This document shows positions 11,395 through 21,302 of a stretch of 64,000 nucleotides of DNA, piece by piece. Every line of letters starts with the position of its first letter. Within the stretch, counting starts at the first letter, position 1. The position numbers and the translations under genes were made by a program. The DNA is from Entonaema liquescens (Eukaryota; Ascomycota; Sordariomycetes; Xylariales; Xylariaceae), in the NCBI GenBank assembly GCA_902805475.1, contig CADCSX010000012.1:1426001-1490000 (forward strand), given 5' to 3'. The notes beneath the pieces were generated by a model. It was not told the DNA's origin, searched no databases, and saw only the letters and a list, made by a program, of their open reading frames with translations.

Positions 11395-13198
11395 ATGGCC
11401 GTTTCAGACGCACTGGCTTCCACTATTCCCCCTATCGGCCTTCGCGAATGTATTCCATTGGCACTAAGCCTCGCTCTTCTGGTAGATTACATACAGCCCA
11501 TCCAAAACACTGGTTTGCTAATATTCGAGTAGCCTATCTTGTATTACGCCTGCCTGGCCATATATAATATCTACTTTCATCCCCTATCTAAATACCCTGG
11601 ACCATTGATAGCCTCAGCGACTCCGTGGTGGCTTGCCCTTCGCTACGCAAGAGGAATTACACACACCACTCTCTTAGAACTCCATAACAAATACGGACTA
11701 GTAGTCAGGACTTCCCCTAACGAACTCTCCTATATCGACCCTCCACAATGGAAAGAAATATATGGCCACAAGCCTCCAGGTCATCTCGAGCTTGCAAAGG
11801 ACGAGAAATACCACTTCGCTCTGAAAGGCGAGCCTGTCATCGTTAATGCAGATCGACATTACCACGGATATGTACGCAAGTTACTTGCGCATGGCTTCTC
11901 TGACAAAGCATTGAGGGAGCAGGAACCCGTCATCCAACATTATATTGCTCTGTTGTTCCAGAGGTTGCAAGAAGTCGGCCAAGGAGGCGAGGTTGCTGTC
12001 GATATTCAGTCGTGGTATAACGTGAGTCATAAGCTATTCTAACAGAGTGGTGAAGCTTGAAACTAATCTCGCCAAGTTTTTTACGTTTGACTTGATTGGA
12101 TATCTTAGTAAGTCGAACAGGATTTCTCTAGCACTATTATTTGTCTAACCTCTCCTATAGCCTATGGGGAGACTTTCGACTGCTTAGCCAGCTCAAGGCT
12201 TCACCAATGGATTGAAGTCTTCTTCAGCTTCGCCAGAAACATGGCTTTCTACCAGGCAATTGCCCGATTCCCTCGTATTATCCAGACCCCTCTTAAGCTA
12301 TACACCATTCCAACATCCATCCAATCGGACGTACAGACCCTCGAAGAGCTAAATGTTGTAAGTAAATGAATAATAATAATCATTTGTTATGTTACTGAGC
12401 TTCCCTATAGGAGAAAACAAACCATCGCCTCGAAAATGAGCCACCCGTACCTGATTTTATGGGCAAATTAATTGAAGCCTACAAGGCAGGAAAGATGAGC
12501 CGTGGGCAACTCACGGGCAATTCATCTGTCCTCGTCAAGGCCGGGAGTGAGACAACAGCCACATTATTGTCAGGTAAGGTTATATATACCAAAGATCCGT
12601 AATAGTTTTATACTAATAGTATATGTACTAGGTCTCACATATTTACTCATAAAAAACCCTCGGGTGCATGAGAAACTCAAGAATGAGATCCGGGGGCCTT
12701 TCAGAACACCGACAAGATCACGATTACACACGTAAACCAATGCAAGTATCTTCTTGCGTGTATAGAAGAAGCCCTACGGATCTATCCCCATCTCCTCAGC
12801 CTCACCAGCGGATTGTGCCCCATGGTGGCGCCATAGTCAATGGTGAGCACCTCCCCGAAGGCGTGGCTGTTAGTATTCCCATATTCGCTGCTTCTAGAAG
12901 TCCTCGAAACTGGGTAGAGCCGGACTCCTTCATCCCTGAGCGTTGGACGGGCGAAGATCCCCGGTTCAATAACGACAAGAAGGATGCCTCCCAGCCGTTT
13001 TCAGCTGGACCTCGTAACTGTATAGGGCGTAATCTTGCGTACGTCGAAATGAAGATCATTGTCGCAAGACTTGTCTGGCATTTTGATATTGAGAATGCCA
13101 CTGAAGGGGAGTGGATGGATCAGAAGGTTTTTATGGTCTGGGAAAAGACCCCGTTGTGGATCAAGTTACACCCAGCACGACGACCCGAGCGCCAGTAG
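11395..13198 (+). CDS. Cytochrome P450 monooxygenase (two frame breaks)
   Basis: Six exons: 11395-11481, 11533-12021, 12077-12107, 12161-12357, 12411-12573 and 12632-13198; about 511 residues if both breaks are repaired. An N-terminal membrane anchor leads into the hinge YNIYFHPLSKYPGP. The I-helix is AGSETT, the K-helix ExxR is EEALR, then FIPERW and the haem-binding loop FSAGPRNCIGR with its Cys ligand. An in-frame TAG is removed by the 51 nt first intron (GTAG...TTCGAGTAG, branch TGCTAAT). Exon 6 needs one extra base in the G run 12692-12696 and one in the C run 12786-12789 to keep the conserved reading. The layout resembles the CYP65/TRI11-like group of fungal P450s. It would sit in the ER membrane and oxidise a small hydrophobic substrate. 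No biosynthetic backbone gene is nearby, so the substrate is unknown. Confidence 0.85.
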
Positions 13199-15655
13199 AC
13201 TGGCCCATGACGATGCAGCCACGATCATGTTTTGGTTCAGGTATCACCTCTCTGTCACGAGTTGGAGAAAGAAGGATGGAAACAACTTTGTTGTTCTAGA
13301 TGTCTCATCTAGAATACCTACTGGCACTTTCTCTGTTTGGGTTTTCCGTACCTGTCTCATGGGGTTAGCTATTTTAAATGACGAGTTTAATTGATGATTT
13401 TATTGACCTTTTGATTCTCGGCGGTTTGATGGCGTTGCGTGTATACCGCATGTGGATTTGAGGTTATTTCGGAGTGGTTTCTCTCGTTTCGACCTCCTGA
13501 CTTGGAACTGTTGGTCAATGGGTAATCATGTGACCTATAGTTGTCTTATATGGATTATACTGGCCTATATCGCTGGGATGGGATTACGCTTTATTAGAAC
13601 TTATGAATTCTGTAATGTATCCTATTCAATTCTCATACATATGTATCTTAACTATGATGTGCTTTCGACTATTTAGACAGTACTTTTACTAGGTCAACCG
13701 GACTTGCCATACGCGGACACGGCCCCGAAACTCCTTCCAACTGTAAGAGTGTGGTTATCCGGACCTCCGGGTACTCCCGAGATGCGGATTCATAACGTTG
13801 GAGCCTTTCGGTGTATTTCATTGGCCAGGGTAAACAGTCAGATTAATGCCAATTGCAAAAATTGTATTATTATCAGTATCATTATTAACAAACGGCTAGT
13901 GGCGAATCACACTTTATATAATTGTAATATCATAAGGTATTATCGAGTTATCATCAAGTCATAACTATATAAAACATCATCTATTACACTACGTGCGGCA
14001 ACGCGGTGCCAAGTTTTCAGCCCTGTAGCCGCTGATCTCCAAATCGTGTAGGGCCTGACTTGGCAGAGTGGCGGCTAATATGCATTAGAGATAAGACATA
14101 GTGAGATTTGGGTTGAGACATTGCAGCCAGATATCGCGTTTTAAGACAAGGCGGACGAATAAAAACCTCGCAGACGAAAGGTAAGCCGATAAATCAAAAC
14201 GCGTCTTGTTCAAGGTTAGCGAATCAGCGAATTGACGAAGGCTGGCTTTAAGACAACTTGAAATCTGAGTACGTACTACTAACTCCTAAGCCGTAATATC
14301 ATGTACTATGTAGTGAATATAGTGTATGTGTGTTTATTCCCGTGGTTGGCTAGGATCAGGGGTTTGTATCTTACCAGGGGTGCTATATATAGCAGATCAC
14401 TCCAATGTCACCATCTACTATTTTACATGTACCTCGCAGTGGCATAGTTAACAGGTAAAATTTCATTCGCTCTCTTTGTTCTGAAACAGCAGTTCTCCTT
14501 CTCGCTGCTTAGGTCTTCCCTGATTGAGTATAGACGGCGCCACACGGGTTTTAGTTCACCAGTCAGCGCAGGATACGATAGAAGAGAGAGGAGCTTTGGA
14601 GTGGGGTGTTAGACGAAACAGCGGAAACCTCGTATTCTCAACAGAACGCGACGTCACCATGACCACAGTACGGGATTACATCTAAGCCTCCGCAGCTGTG
14701 CCAAGGAAATCTCGATCGTACGAAAACTATTGAACAGTATGAAATTTGTGCATACAAGGAGCAAAATCCGACGATAATTGTCTCTTATTTAAAACCCATA
14801 ACCCTTTATGAAGACTTATAATCCAAGATAGTCTAAACATAGGAGGCAGGTGTTGGATTTGGATTTCGAGCTGAGGAGTTTCCGGTGTGAAAAGAGAAAA
14901 TCCTTTGCCTCAGGTCGAGCTTGATACCGACTTGAATAGTCGCCTCCTTACATCGTACAGTGTGTCAGATAGGTTGTTGCTACAGTACAGCTCCACCAAA
15001 TCTTCGAGGATCAAGCCATCAGCCACGATATCTTACTATGTATGTACATGGTGTTGTGTGTATGTTAGGTAGGTAAGTTAGGTACATTTATACATACACA
15101 CACACGCATACACACGCATACACGCACATACATATACATACGCTCGTACATAATGTTATCGGCGCTCGCTGCGCTGGTCAACCATCTCCATTGAATAAAG
15201 ACAAATCATAACGGCCCCGTTTTTGCCTCTCCTGGTTTCCACAGCATCCGGCAAATCGGTACACGTCAAAGCCACGCTATCCAGGGATCATACGAACTTG
15301 TGCTAGGAGCTCGGAATAGGCTACTTGATAGTCTTTAGGTTCCTTTCACCTCTTGGAATCTCGTCGACCCTCTGCCAGCTTTGCTTCTTGTTTTGTGCAA
15401 CTCCAATACGGGGCTTTACCATAATACGCCATAATACTCAAGCCTCAAAAGGCATGCAAATAAGACCCGTGGAGCTACTGGATCTGTACCGATAGTACCG
15501 TACCGTATTGTAGTCGTCGCCCCAAATCTTGCCGCCCACTGCCCAAGCGTCTTTCTGCAATAGTCTGCATTAGCTCTCTCGCTTCTCGGAACTGATCCAG
15601 TCAGCTCACCATAAAACGGTCGTACCAATCAACAACAACATTGTCCCTTTTCAAT
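13199..15655. other. Intergenic, long AT-rich gap
   Basis: About 2.45 kb between the P450 stop and the Ser/Thr-rich surface-protein gene. Open frames at 13452-13676, 13704-13964, 14887-15072 and 15416-15628 show no motifs or splice-linked continuation. A CA/TA-rich microsatellite lies at 15091-15142. I see no gene. Confidence 0.6.
15091..15142. repeat. CA/CGCATA-rich microsatellite
   Basis: Alternating pyrimidine-purine run made of TACATACACACACACGCATA and related CACACGCATA, CACGCACATA and CATATACATA steps, about 50 bp. It is imperfect and intergenic. Confidence 0.75.
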
Positions 15656-16778
15656 ATGACTTCTCCTCTCTCCGAAAAGGATCTCCTGGTTGAACAGGCT
15701 GCTCATACACCAACTCTAAAGAAACGCTGTATTCGACATCGTCTAGCAGAAAAGATGCCTTCGCCCCGCCACTTTCTTACGCTGTTTCTAGGCCTGGTCG
15801 TCACCGCCGGCTTAGCCAGTGCCGTCTTGCACCAAGGGCCTTCCAGCGAAGAGACGGTCCAAAGCGAGGCTGAGCACGTCGTGCTCCGTGACGACTCGAC
15901 TTTCTCGCGTCTATTGAACTCGGCATCTCCCCGTGCTATCCACGAGTTTCTTCACACTTATTTCCCTGGTACCTATAAGCATGGCGTCTATGACTCTGAC
16001 CGCTCGGCCATGGAGGCAGTCCACGCAAGTGATCCGGAACTAGCGACGTCCATCGTTCAGCTCGCGAAGAGACAGTCTGGCAACGAGACGGTCACTACCT
16101 CAGCAACTCCTACGTCCGAGGAATCCACCTCTGCGGCCCCTACGAGTGAGAGTACTACGACTGAAGAGACTTCCACCGTAGAAACAGTTACGAGTACTTC
16201 AGAATCAACTCCTGAGCCAACCTCGGAATCAACCTCAGAACCAACTTCAGAGTCAACCTCGGATGCACCAACATCTACATCTGATGTGGAAACTACAGTC
16301 ACCACTACCACTGACTCGCCGACGACAACATCGACAACCGCTGAACCCTCACAAACTTCCGAGTCTTCTGCTGAGACGACAAGCACTCCCGGTACGTCTA
16401 CTAACTCGTAGTATCTACTGAGCGTGAATTGCATTAAGCTAACCATTGTCTAGACACTACCTTAACAACATCAACACACGCATCTACTCCCAGCACTACG
16501 AGGGCACCCAGGACATCCACGTTCACATCAACCCTCCCCGGAGGTGCTAAGGTACGTCGTATTACCCTAATCTCAAGGAGAGCAAACAACTAACTTATGG
16601 ACTATAGACAACCATCACATCCGTTGAGGTGGTTACCCCGGGTGCACCCGAAGAAGCAGCAAGCCAGACCTCGGAGGCCGAGGGAAGCCTGCAATCCGGC
16701 CCTGCTATGCTGCCTGCCAGAAGGCCCGTAGTAGAGGTTATCATCGGCGCCGTTGTCGGTGGAGCTCTCCTCGCATAA
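15656..16778 (+). CDS. Ser/Thr-rich surface protein, probably GPI-anchored
   Basis: Three exons: 15656-16391, 16454-16551 and 16608-16778; 334 residues from ATG 15656, or 301 from ATG 15755. The second start gives a textbook signal peptide (MPSPRHFLTLFLGLVVTAG, cleaved after ASA), so I prefer 15755; the first would make a type II signal anchor. A mature folded part of about 90 residues (STFSRLLNSASPRAIHEFLH, ASDPELATSIVQLAKRQSGN) is followed by a Ser/Thr/Glu/Pro region of roughly 130 residues with imperfect TSES repeats. This should be heavily O-mannosylated. The end, after a small-residue stretch, is a hydrophobic tail (VVEVIIGAVVGGALLA) that stops abruptly, as GPI signals do. It is probably a cell-wall or plasma-membrane glycoprotein; the N-terminal domain is not recognised. 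Confidence 0.8.
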
Positions 16779-17300
16779 ACTCCCTCGCAATTCGAATCTT
16801 CTTCCTTTCATGTTAGTCTTGGAATTTGGCGTTAGCAGCAGCAAGCAGTAGCAGCATCAGAGCGAAGCATTTTTATCGCCATCGGCGCCGGCATTTGCAT
16901 ACACGGGAACATTTGACGGCATTTACATTCATTTAGAACCCGGAGGGAAGGAACATAAAAAAACTCATGGGATAGAAAAAGGGTCGGTTCAGAGCTCGCA
17001 GAGTCAAGTCTGGCAAGCTTATTGACGAATATCACGAGATTGCCTGCAGAGTAATTACTTAATTATGGAATCTTTGTATCTTCATTTGGTACAAGCCAAT
17101 GTGTATGTACAGGGAAAGTCGAAGGACACCTAATAATCCACTCGTATACAAAAATATTCTATACAATAATGGTAGCAGTCATTTCGTAAAGTCATTCCGT
17201 GAATATAAGGTACTAGGTGGACTAATAGTGAGGCCTGAATGGGGGGTATTATTGGGTTAAGGAGCAGAAACTTCGGATTAGACGGTGTAAGAGATGTGGC
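16779..17300. other. Intergenic 3' region between convergent genes
   Basis: About 520 bp holding the 3' untranslated regions of the surface-protein gene (+) and the FAM32A gene (-). The two minus-strand open frames here are shadows without features. Confidence 0.6.
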
Positions 17301-17795
17301 TTATCCCGGACCAATCTTGGGCATATCGTGGTGTTCGCTCAATTTGGAGAGATACGTATTTAGGCCTTCTACTCTCTCTTTATGTGTCTTTCGGAATTCG
17401 GAAGCTACCTTTGGGTCCTCGAGCATCTTCAACATCTAGATAACGAAACCAATGTCAGTATTTTGTTACTTGTTGCGGGTATGAATATAGGTATAGGTAT
17501 AAGGGATAGCGCGTACCTTTTTTCTGTTAGCTTCCTCGTATCGGCGCTCGGCTTCGGTTTTGTGTTCGACTACTTCACCATCACCATCACCATCGCCGTC
17601 GTTCGCATCTTTGGTGTGTTGTTCTTGGGGATCCTCAACATCCTTGGGCTTGGAGGTGGAACTTTCTCCTGGAGTAATGGAACGTTCGAGATTTGGGACC
17701 TTGGTCTTCTTCTTTTTCTTTGATTTCTGTATCTTCCCACCTTTCAGCTTGAGAGCACCAACTCCGGCTGCAGCCACGTAATCGTCTGCTGGCAT
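17301..17795 (-). CDS. FAM32A-like protein (DUF1754 family)
   Basis: Two exons, 17517-17795 and 17301-17435, giving 137 residues from ATG 17795. The order matches the FAM32A family: short N-terminus ending in GALKLKGGK, a lysine run (KSKKKKKTK), an acidic low-complexity middle (DANDGDGDGDGE), then the conserved C-terminal helix and tail KTEAERRYEEANRKK, FRKTHKERVEGLNTYLSKL, SEHHDMPKIGPG. In humans FAM32A is a nuclear protein that joins the catalytic spliceosome and stabilises exon ligation; that role is inferred here by homology. The intron falls inside the conserved helix and keeps frame exactly. An upstream in-frame extension to 17879 is ignored because the family starts at the short N-terminus. 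Confidence 0.92.
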
Positions 17796-18871
17796 TTTGG
17801 TATGTACTATTATGTATAGATGTGAGTTTATGTTGGAGACGAGAGCAATTGAATTATTGCAGTGCAGAACGAGGCGCAAGACAACCCCACTTATTCCAAT
17901 GCGTAGTAGGCTCTACCTATAGATACTGAATTAATTCATATCTTAGTTATTCAATATTTACTGCAGCTAACTGGTAGATTACCCCGCTAACCATAGAGTT
18001 CTAAGTAAAGAGGCAGCGCTAACCAATCAGCCCCACCAACCAAATTTGAATAAATAATATTTTCGCAATCCGAAAATTTGCTTTCGTTTTTCTTCTTTTT
18101 CTTCCTTAGATCAAAAAGTATTCACAGAGTAGCCACGACCGTCATTTCGATTTTCACAGTGACGAGTTGCCATTCTCAATCTTGAGAAGTCACTCTGGAG
18201 ATTAAACTCCTTATTAGGAAGTCTCCCGAACGTCCTCGGACTGTGTGCGGGAGATGTCGAAAAAACGAGGAAACATGCAGCTTTTGACTGCATTCCGATT
18301 ATACGTGCCAATCGCGACGTAGACAAGCATTAAACATGAGCTGAAGAGTACTGAGCATTGAACACCGAGCACAGTAATAAACGCCTTAATTCTTGCTGTT
18401 GATTTGTGTAGGCTGATTTAAATGAGCGACTTGGGTGGTGAGCATGGCAAGTCTCAGTCGAATGTCTCAACGTCGCCTATCCATCTGCTAAGTTCTTATC
18501 AGTCACGGTTGTAGCCGAGTAGAGAGGAATGCCTCGTAATTCTGAATCATTCTTTCGCCGTGTTATTCAATTTTAATAGTTATCAAATTGTTGTTGTGGT
18601 TCTACCTGCAAAATATGTCGTCCACCTCATGCGCGTGTAAGTCCGCGATGTCGGCTGTGGCTATCTTTCTTATAAAAATGTCGAGATCTCCTGTCTGTCA
18701 AGATCTCTTTTTTGTAGAATCATCATCAGCATCTTCAGTCACTCCTTACTACTCACTCACAGTCATTCCTTAGCAACTGCCTTTTCGGCTACCACATTCA
18801 TTCATTCATACCAACTATAACACTCGTTTATATATCTATTACAGATCAAACACACCAAACTAACCGACAAG
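17796..18871. promoter_or_regulatory. Divergent upstream region, FAM32A / Pro-rich surface gene
   Basis: About 1.08 kb between two divergently transcribed start codons, so both promoters must lie here. It has a pyrimidine-rich stretch (18081-18107) and, just before the right-hand start, CT/CA-rich DNA typical of fungal 5' leaders. No TATA box could be assigned with confidence. The open frames 18111-18326 and 18588-18773 have no protein features. Confidence 0.55.
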
Positions 18872-19705
18872 ATGCCTTTCTTCAACGCCACCAATACCGC
18901 AAAGTTCCTGTCTTGCACTTCGACTGCATTGACACCCGTCCTGACCCCAGTGACGAAGACTACTCTTTCGCCGGTCACCCAGACCCATTACACCACTGTC
19001 TACGAGACTGTCTTGCCAGCTGCTTGCGAGACAGGCCAGTGGTTGGCCACTTATACTGTCACCGAGACTTGCACCGGCAAGCCCTCCGACTATGTTCCTT
19101 CCGTCATCCCTCCGGGATTCGTTGTGACCACTGTCTCTTGCTCCGCCTGTCACCCCTCTACCGCAGTTGAGATCACTTGCCCCGGCATTCAGCCCACTGG
19201 TTATCCCACCGTCGGCATTACAGGCAACGGTGTTACTGCTACCATCACTGCAACCCCAGCTGGTTATCCTACCGGCAACCCAGGTGCTTACCCCACGAAG
19301 GTGCCCGGTAATCCCAACCCCGCTGGCCCTGGCCTATGCTCTGGTCCCGGACCGTGCCCTGGCACCGGCCCCGAGCCGGTCCCAGTCCCATGTGCTGGAC
19401 CCGGGTGCCCTCAACCCGGCTACCCTGGCTCGAACCCTGGCCCCGCTCCTGTTCCATGCTCTGGTCCGGGCTGCCCACCACCAGCACGCCCAGTTCCCGT
19501 CCCGTGCTCTGGCCCTGGATGCCCTATGCCAGCCCCTAAGCCCATCATCCCCTGCGCCGGCCCCAGCTGCCCCAAGCCTGGTAACAACGGCAGCACGATC
19601 ACTCCTCCTCCCTACGCTGTTTCCGCTGGCGCGTCTTCATTCACGAATGCGTTCGCCCTTGTTACCGGGCTTGTCTTTGTGGCTGGTCACTTCATCCTCT
19701 TGTAA
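18872..19705 (+). CDS. Pro/Cys-repeat cell-surface protein, GPI-like
   Basis: Single exon, 277 residues. The first half matches a Sordariomycete family of putative GPI wall proteins: TTVYETVLPAACETGQWL, TYTVTETCTGKPSDYVPS, PPGFVVTTVSCSACHP, VEITCPG. The second half is proline/glycine-rich with four near-copies of [VI]PC[SA]GP[GS]CP (about residues 170-245) and a diverged first copy, GPGLCSGPGPCPG. The C-terminus is a serine-rich spacer and a hydrophobic segment (FALVTGLVFVAGHFILL), fitting a GPI signal. Oddly, the N-terminus (MPFFNATNTAKFLSC) is not a convincing signal peptide, and no upstream exon that would supply one was found. The product is probably extracellular if a signal exists. The even cysteine spacing suggests disulphide-linked or metal-binding repeats; this is inference. 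Confidence 0.8.
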   Translation: MPFFNATNTAKFLSCTSTALTPVLTPVTKTTLSPVTQTHYTTVYETVLPAACETGQWLATYTVTETCTGKPSDYVPSVIPPGFVVTTVSCSACHPSTAVEITCPGIQPTGYPTVGITGNGVTATITATPAGYPTGNPGAYPTKVPGNPNPAGPGLCSGPGPCPGTGPEPVPVPCAGPGCPQPGYPGSNPGPAPVPCSGPGCPPPARPVPVPCSGPGCPMPAPKPIIPCAGPSCPKPGNNGSTITPPPYAVSAGASSFTNAFALVTGLVFVAGHFILL

Positions 19706-20405
19706 TTGTATCATTTATGAGCTATGGAGTAAGATTTGGGCTTATGTTTCTTGGATATGGTTTATGGTTTAAGGCTTCGTGGTTTCTCAGTTATTGTTAC
19801 TTTTTTGGTTCGTCATATAACGTCTGGGGGTCATCAGGATAAATCTAGGGTTTTGTCACATTTACTGGCTTGTTTTGCGCAGTGTTTCTAGCAATTTACT
19901 ACATTTGAACTATTCTAACAATCCTTCTGCTCGTGACTACTGTTTTTACTGACACTAAGGAATTCGTAATATACTCGATAAGTATATTCATTTTTTTTTT
20001 GGCTTCTCTTCCAGCGTTAATCTAAAAACTCAACTCACTACTTGTCGTTGAGTATAATGCAGGCACTTAGTAGTATGCCGTTAAGCATCTATTACTTTCC
20101 ATTCAGGCTACCCAGGTGGCCTACAAAGTCCGTCTTTCCATAACTCAAACCCTCTCTTTGTGTCAAACCCGTAAGTCTAAGGCGTCCAAACAACCGTTTT
20201 GTGTTTAGCAGCCTCGGGAAGCATTGACTCGGTAGATTTTTACTATTCAAACAAAGGGTCTGATCACCCAAATGCTATCACCTTGACCTTGCATCTTACC
20301 TGCAGTGCCATTCTCGCCTTCCTAACCTCCCGCCTCCATATAAAGCAACGCACGAAATCGTAATCCGACCTACCAAAATACAAACCAAACCCAACCCCAA
20401 AATTC
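19706..20405. other. Intergenic, nothing seen
   Basis: About 700 bp of 3' flank and upstream region with a T10 run near 19990. No gene, repeat array or RNA feature recognised. Confidence 0.6.
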
Positions 20406-20870
20406 ATGCGCCCATACAAGTCAATTTCGGGACAAACACCACCAAGAATGCATAACCTAGACGATCTTCTAGAGGAGCATATCTGCCGGAGAAAACGGGT
20501 GTTCTGTGCATTCGGCATCAACGTGGGCCACTACGAAAGCAGCACCTCGCAAGAATGGACAGTCGTATCGCTTTACATGCGCGGTATAGTAGACAAGACC
20601 GGTGCCATCCAGGCTCTCAGAAACCTCGAGCACGATATCAACAGCAAACTCCGACCAGACCAAAGACCAGAAAGGCTGGAGTTCTATCTTGAGGATGACT
20701 CTCACAATGCCTACCGGGCGAGATCTCGCAGGATAGTGGGCACGCTCCGCGCGAGAGATGCTGTTCGGCAGATGGGAGTGGTGGAGCCCACGGACGGCGA
20801 GAGAACGCGGCCGGGAACACCACGGCCGGATATGGTAGAGGTGAAGCACGTCGTGAATGTTGAGTTGTAG
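20406..20870 (+). CDS. Hypothetical protein, 154 aa
   Basis: Single-exon frame from ATG 20406 to TAG 20868-20870. It is hydrophilic, with an acidic N-terminal helix (HNLDDLLEEHICRRKR), a central part rich in charged residues (GAIQALRNLEHDINSKLRP) and an arginine-rich end. No signal peptide or membrane segment. Codon use is GC-rich at third positions, unlike the surrounding DNA, which supports coding. A second ATG (residue 15, MHNLDD) is a possible start. I do not recognise a family. Confidence 0.6.
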   Translation: MRPYKSISGQTPPRMHNLDDLLEEHICRRKRVFCAFGINVGHYESSTSQEWTVVSLYMRGIVDKTGAIQALRNLEHDINSKLRPDQRPERLEFYLEDDSHNAYRARSRRIVGTLRARDAVRQMGVVEPTDGERTRPGTPRPDMVEVKHVVNVEL

Positions 20871-21302
20871 ATATTAGAAGCGGGCTGGCGGTAGGGGTTT
20901 GATTAGTGATTAATAGTATACCTATAAGCGAATTCAATAACCTGTTAGCCGCCTACTGTATTAGGAAGGCCGTCTACTACCACGTGCGATATCCCCTACT
21001 TCTAATTGTTCAGGCTGTATGTATGGCGGTGATAAGAGGCGTTTGTAGTGTAATCTCGGTGAATTCCGCATCTGCTTCTGGGTAGTAGTGCATGTATGTA
21101 TGCCTGCATTGCCCCTGTATTCGTATGCATGGCGAGCGTCATCCAATTGTATTTAATATTCCCATGTCCCATGTCCCATGTCCCATGTCCCATGTCTTAC
21201 CCGGCTTTTCGGAAAACAAGCTTCTTATAGTCCTGCTTGGCCACCCGTCCTTTAACCGCCAAGAAAGACTTGACACCCTCTTATAGTTGCACCACCGCCA
21301 AG
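20871..21302. other. Upstream region with heptanucleotide minisatellite
   Basis: About 430 bp before the phosphoesterase gene. It holds five perfect copies of CCCATGT (21161-21195). Otherwise nothing recognisable. Confidence 0.6.
21161..21195. repeat. Minisatellite, 5 x CCCATGT
   Basis: Five identical 7 bp units in tandem with no mismatch, ending about 107 bp upstream of the phosphoesterase start codon, so within its probable promoter or 5' leader. Confidence 0.9.

Noticed and set aside
11482..11532. In-frame TAG near the P450 N-terminus as a nonsense mutation
   Set aside because: A 51 nt interval with GT donor, TGCTAAT branch-like site and TAG acceptor removes it in frame, directly before the conserved hinge region.
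16057..16446. 129-codon minus-strand frame over the Ser/Thr region
   Set aside because: Antisense shadow of a Ser/Thr-rich repeat; valine-rich composition is what the complement of such codons gives.
19167..19772. 201-codon plus-strand frame overlapping the Pro/Cys-repeat gene
   Set aside because: Alternative-frame shadow of GC-rich repeats; the annotated frame has the conserved family sequence.
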